Source of the DNA: Paracoccaceae bacterium
GTDB taxonomy: Bacteria > Pseudomonadota > Alphaproteobacteria > Rhodobacterales > Rhodobacteraceae
DNA length: 8,375 nt
NCBI GenBank assembly: GCA_002746395.1
Contig: NVXA01000010.1
Coordinates: forward strand, 78,490 to 86,864
Direction of reading: 5' to 3'
Shown here: in pieces, positions 6,241-8,375 of the stretch
Layout: every line of letters starts with the position of its first letter
Numbering within the stretch: the stretch's first letter is position 1
Made by a program: the position numbers and the translations under genes
The notes under the pieces: generated by a model
What the model was told of the DNA's origin: nothing
Database searches by the model: none
What the model saw: the letters and a program-made list of their open reading frames with translations, nothing else

Positions 6241-6269
6241 GGCCCGCCTTTTGGCGGGCTTTGTCGTTT
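6241..6269 (+). terminator. Rho-independent terminator after the MepK-like gene
   Basis: A stem of GCCCGCC (6242-6248) and GGCGGGC (6253-6259) with a TTTT loop, extended by one G-T pair, is followed by TTTGTCGTTT. It lies between two converging genes. Read leftward the same stem follows the proA stop closely but has only a weak tail (GTCAATTAA), so it may act less efficiently in that direction. Confidence 0.85.
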
Positions 6270-7521
6270 AGGGCCGTGTGGTTCCGTCGCCCACCACCAG
6301 ATATTTAAAACTGGTTAACTGTTCCGCCCCTACCGGACCCCGCGCATGCATTTTACCCGTAGCGATGCCAATTTCGGCCCCCATGCCAAACTCCCCACCA
6401 TCAGCAAACTGGGTGGAGGCATTGCGCATCAGGATCGCGCTATCGACGCGTTGGAAAAACCGTTCAGCAGTTGCATCGTTTTGCGTCAGAATTGCATCGG
6501 TGTGGTTGGAGCTGTACTGGCCAATATGCGAAATCGCCCCATCGACACCATCCACCAGCTTCACAGCGATGATCATATCGAGGTACTCGTTACCCCAATC
6601 ATCTGGCGTTGCTGGAATTGTACCTGTGATGCCCTGCAAGCCTTCGCCAACACGCACCTCGACACCGGCGTTAACCAAATCTTCAACAAAAGGCGCACCG
6701 TGTTCAGCATAAAACGCTTGATCAATCAGCAGGCATTCAGCCGAGCCACAAATCCCTGTGCGTCGTGTCTTGGCATTCAAGATAACTTCGCGGGCTTTTT
6801 CCACGTCGGCGTTAACATCGACGTAAACATGCACGATGCCTTCGAGATGGGCGAAAACGGGCACCCGCGCCTCGCGTTGTACAAGCCCGACAAGGCCTTT
6901 GCCACCACGCGGCACAATCACGTCAATGTAATCCGTCATTGTTAACATTTCTCTAACGGCTGCACGGTCGCGTGTGGGTACCAGTTGAATGGAATTCGCG
7001 GGCAAACCCGCCGCAATCAACCCATCAACAAGACATGAATGGATCGCGGTGGAGCTGTGAAAGCTCTCGGATCCACCACGCAAAATCGAGGCGTTGCCCG
7101 CCTTCAAACACAAACCGCCAGCGTCTGCCGTAACATTCGGGCGGCTTTCATAGATCACACCGATCACGCCCAATGGCGTGCGAACACGGCGGATATTCAG
7201 GCCCGAAGGCATGTCCCAATCAGCCGTCACAACCCCGACAGGGTCAGGCAGTTTAGCGACGGAACGCAGACCATCCACAATCCCTTGAATACGATCCTCA
7301 TCCAGCATCAACCGGTCCATCATCGCATCGGACAACCCCTTGTCGCGGCCATAATCCATGTCCTTGGCGTTAGCCGCGATAATTTCGGCCCGACGCGCCC
7401 AAACCGCATCTGCCGCGCCATTTAACGCTGCACTTTTGCTTTTTGATGTCGCAAACGCCAGCTGTGCGCTTGCGGCTTTTGCATTCGCACCAATCTCGGC
7501 CATGATTTCTCTGATGTCCAT
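6268..7521 (-). CDS. proA: Gamma-glutamyl phosphate reductase (glutamate-5-semialdehyde dehydrogenase) ProA
   Basis: A 417-residue cytoplasmic enzyme of the aldehyde dehydrogenase superfamily. It reduces gamma-glutamyl phosphate with NADPH to glutamate-5-semialdehyde, the second step of proline synthesis. Signatures in order: [18 protein letters not shown] at 114-131, [15 protein letters not shown] at 139-153, a VPRGG loop at 204-208, the expected catalytic Cys258 in RTGICGSAE, and the C-terminal [15 protein letters not shown] at 372-386. Length and motifs are complete. The ATG at 7521 lies 6 bases after the proB stop, and GAGGG at the end of proB serves as ribosome binding site, so the two genes are tightly coupled. 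It converges on the MepK-like gene with 47 bases between stops. Confidence 0.98.
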   Translation of the reverse strand: MDIREIMAEIGANAKAASAQLAFATSKSKSAALNGAADAVWARRAEIIAANAKDMDYGRDKGLSDAMMDRLMLDEDRIQGIVDGLRSVAKLPDPVGVVTADWDMPSGLNIRRVRTPLGVIGVIYESRPNVTADAGGLCLKAGNASILRGGSESFHSSTAIHSCLVDGLIAAGLPANSIQLVPTRDRAAVREMLTMTDYIDVIVPRGGKGLVGLVQREARVPVFAHLEGIVHVYVDVNADVEKAREVILNAKTRRTGICGSAECLLIDQAFYAEHGAPFVEDLVNAGVEVRVGEGLQGITGTIPATPDDWGNEYLDMIIAVKLVDGVDGAISHIGQYSSNHTDAILTQNDATAERFFQRVDSAILMRNASTQFADGGEFGMGAEIGIATGKMHARGPVGAEQLTSFKYLVVGDGTTRP

Positions 7522-7527
7522 AATCCC

Positions 7528-8375
7528 TCACATCGCCATATCGTCACGATGGACCATCGCGGCCCGCCCTGTGTGCCCTAAGCGGGCCTCGATTTCATTA
7601 GACTGACAGCCCATTATCAATCGGGCTTCGGCCGCATCATATCCTGCTAACGCTTTAGCAACACTATTCCCGTCCGGCCCAATTATTTCAACCGCTTCAC
7701 CGCGGTCAAAATTCCCCTCAACGGCTTTAACCCCCGCTGGCAGCAAGGATTTTCCCTGTCCCAACGCAGCAACTGCACCGGCATCCAGAATGATCCGGCC
7801 CTTTGCCTTCATACCAGATATCCAGCGTTTTCGCGCGACTCCGGGCAAGGCTGCGGCGGCAAACCACGTAACTGTCGCCCCATCGAGAAGCGCCTTGATT
7901 GGGCGCGAAACTTCGCCTTTCGTGATCGCCATGGCACAACCCGCGTGCATCACAACTTTGGCAGCCATAATTTTGGTTTTCATGCCTCCGCTTGCGCCTT
8001 CAGTGCCTGCGCCACCTGCCATTGCTTCGATCGAAGGGGTAATGGCATCCACATGCGCCAGAAACGTTGCGTCGCGATCAATTCGCGGATCAGCGGTATA
8101 AAGCCCACCCACATCCGACAGCAAAACCAGCACATCGGCCCCCACCATAGAGGCCACTTGCGCCGCCAATCGATCATTATCACCATAGCGAATTTCATCC
8201 GTCGCAACGGTATCATTTTCGTTAACAATCGGGACGGTTCCCAGTTCCAACAACGTGCCGATGGTGGCACGGGAGTTCAGATATCGACGGCGGTTTTCGG
8301 TATCTTCAAGGGTTAACAAAACTTGCGCAGCTTCTATGTTGTGCGGCTCCAGAACTTCCTGATAGGCCTGCGCCA
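7528..8375 (-). CDS. proB: Glutamate 5-kinase ProB, C-terminal part (5' end beyond right edge)
   Basis: The reading frame stays open to the window's right edge, so about 281 residues are visible and roughly 90 N-terminal residues are missing compared with the usual length near 370. The enzyme phosphorylates glutamate with ATP to gamma-glutamyl phosphate, the first and normally proline-inhibited step of proline synthesis. Visible kinase-domain motifs include [11 protein letters not shown] at the edge, [35 protein letters not shown] and [17 protein letters not shown]-terminal PUA domain follows (about GRIILDAGA through VHRDDMAM). An internal TTG at 8319-8317 is not the start, because conserved ProB sequence continues upstream of it. 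It is followed 6 bases later by proA. Confidence 0.97.
   Translation of the reverse strand, partial: AQAYQEVLEPHNIEAAQVLLTLEDTENRRRYLNSRATIGTLLELGTVPIVNENDTVATDEIRYGDNDRLAAQVASMVGADVLVLLSDVGGLYTADPRIDRDATFLAHVDAITPSIEAMAGGAGTEGASGGMKTKIMAAKVVMHAGCAMAITKGEVSRPIKALLDGATVTWFAAAALPGVARKRWISGMKAKGRIILDAGAVAALGQGKSLLPAGVKAVEGNFDRGEAVEIIGPDGNSVAKALAGYDAAEARLIMGCQSNEIEARLGHTGRAAMVHRDDMAM

Noticed and set aside
6346..6945. Rightward 199-codon reading frame opposite proA
   Set aside because: Antisense shadow of proA, whose motifs are complete on the minus strand.
8317..8319. TTG as a start codon for ProB
   Set aside because: Conserved ProB sequence ([11 protein letters not shown]) continues in frame upstream to the window edge, so the gene is simply cut off.

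Overview
The window looks like chromosomal core sequence from an alphaproteobacterium, most likely a Rhodobacterales (Roseobacter-type) species of moderate GC content. Four things point there: an IalB-family secreted protein, a two-gene proB-proA operon, a gamma-glutamyl phosphate reductase with the motif RTGICGSAE, and lpxD placed beside an L,D-transpeptidase gene. The taxonomic call is inference from gene content, not from a search. No transposase, integrase, phage gene, CRISPR array or other sign of recent transfer is visible.

Layout, left to right. (1) The 5' end of a leftward alpha/beta-hydrolase gene runs off the left edge. (2) A complete tRNA-Asn(GUU) reads rightward, followed by a rightward gene for a secreted IalB-family protein with its own promoter. 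(3) A leftward run of four genes spans about 5327 down to 1021: a YcbB-type L,D-transpeptidase, lpxD, a small acyl carrier protein, and a beta-ketoacyl-ACP synthase. It ends tail-to-tail with the IalB gene, one base apart, and a strong hairpin lies inside the synthase's last codons. (4) A 323-bp divergent intergenic region follows, then a rightward Tat-exported DUF882/M15 (MepK-like) murein endopeptidase ending at a clear rho-independent terminator. (5) A leftward proB-proA proline operon follows; proB is cut by the right edge.

The centre is an envelope-building block. By family knowledge, YcbB-type enzymes make 3-3 (mDAP-mDAP) cross-links in peptidoglycan and MepK-type enzymes cut them, and here the two genes are divergently transcribed from one control region. 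The same leftward operon carries LpxD, the third enzyme of lipid A synthesis, with an ACP and a condensing enzyme that could supply or tailor an acyl chain. Peptidoglycan remodelling and outer-membrane lipid synthesis may therefore be co-expressed (inference).

The most interesting non-coding signal is a 10-bp sequence, AAACTGCCAC, occurring once in each orientation in the divergent region. Each copy sits just upstream of a -35-like hexamer facing its own gene. I see no wholly new system; the gene set is recognisable, and the novelty lies in the arrangement and in this paired element.
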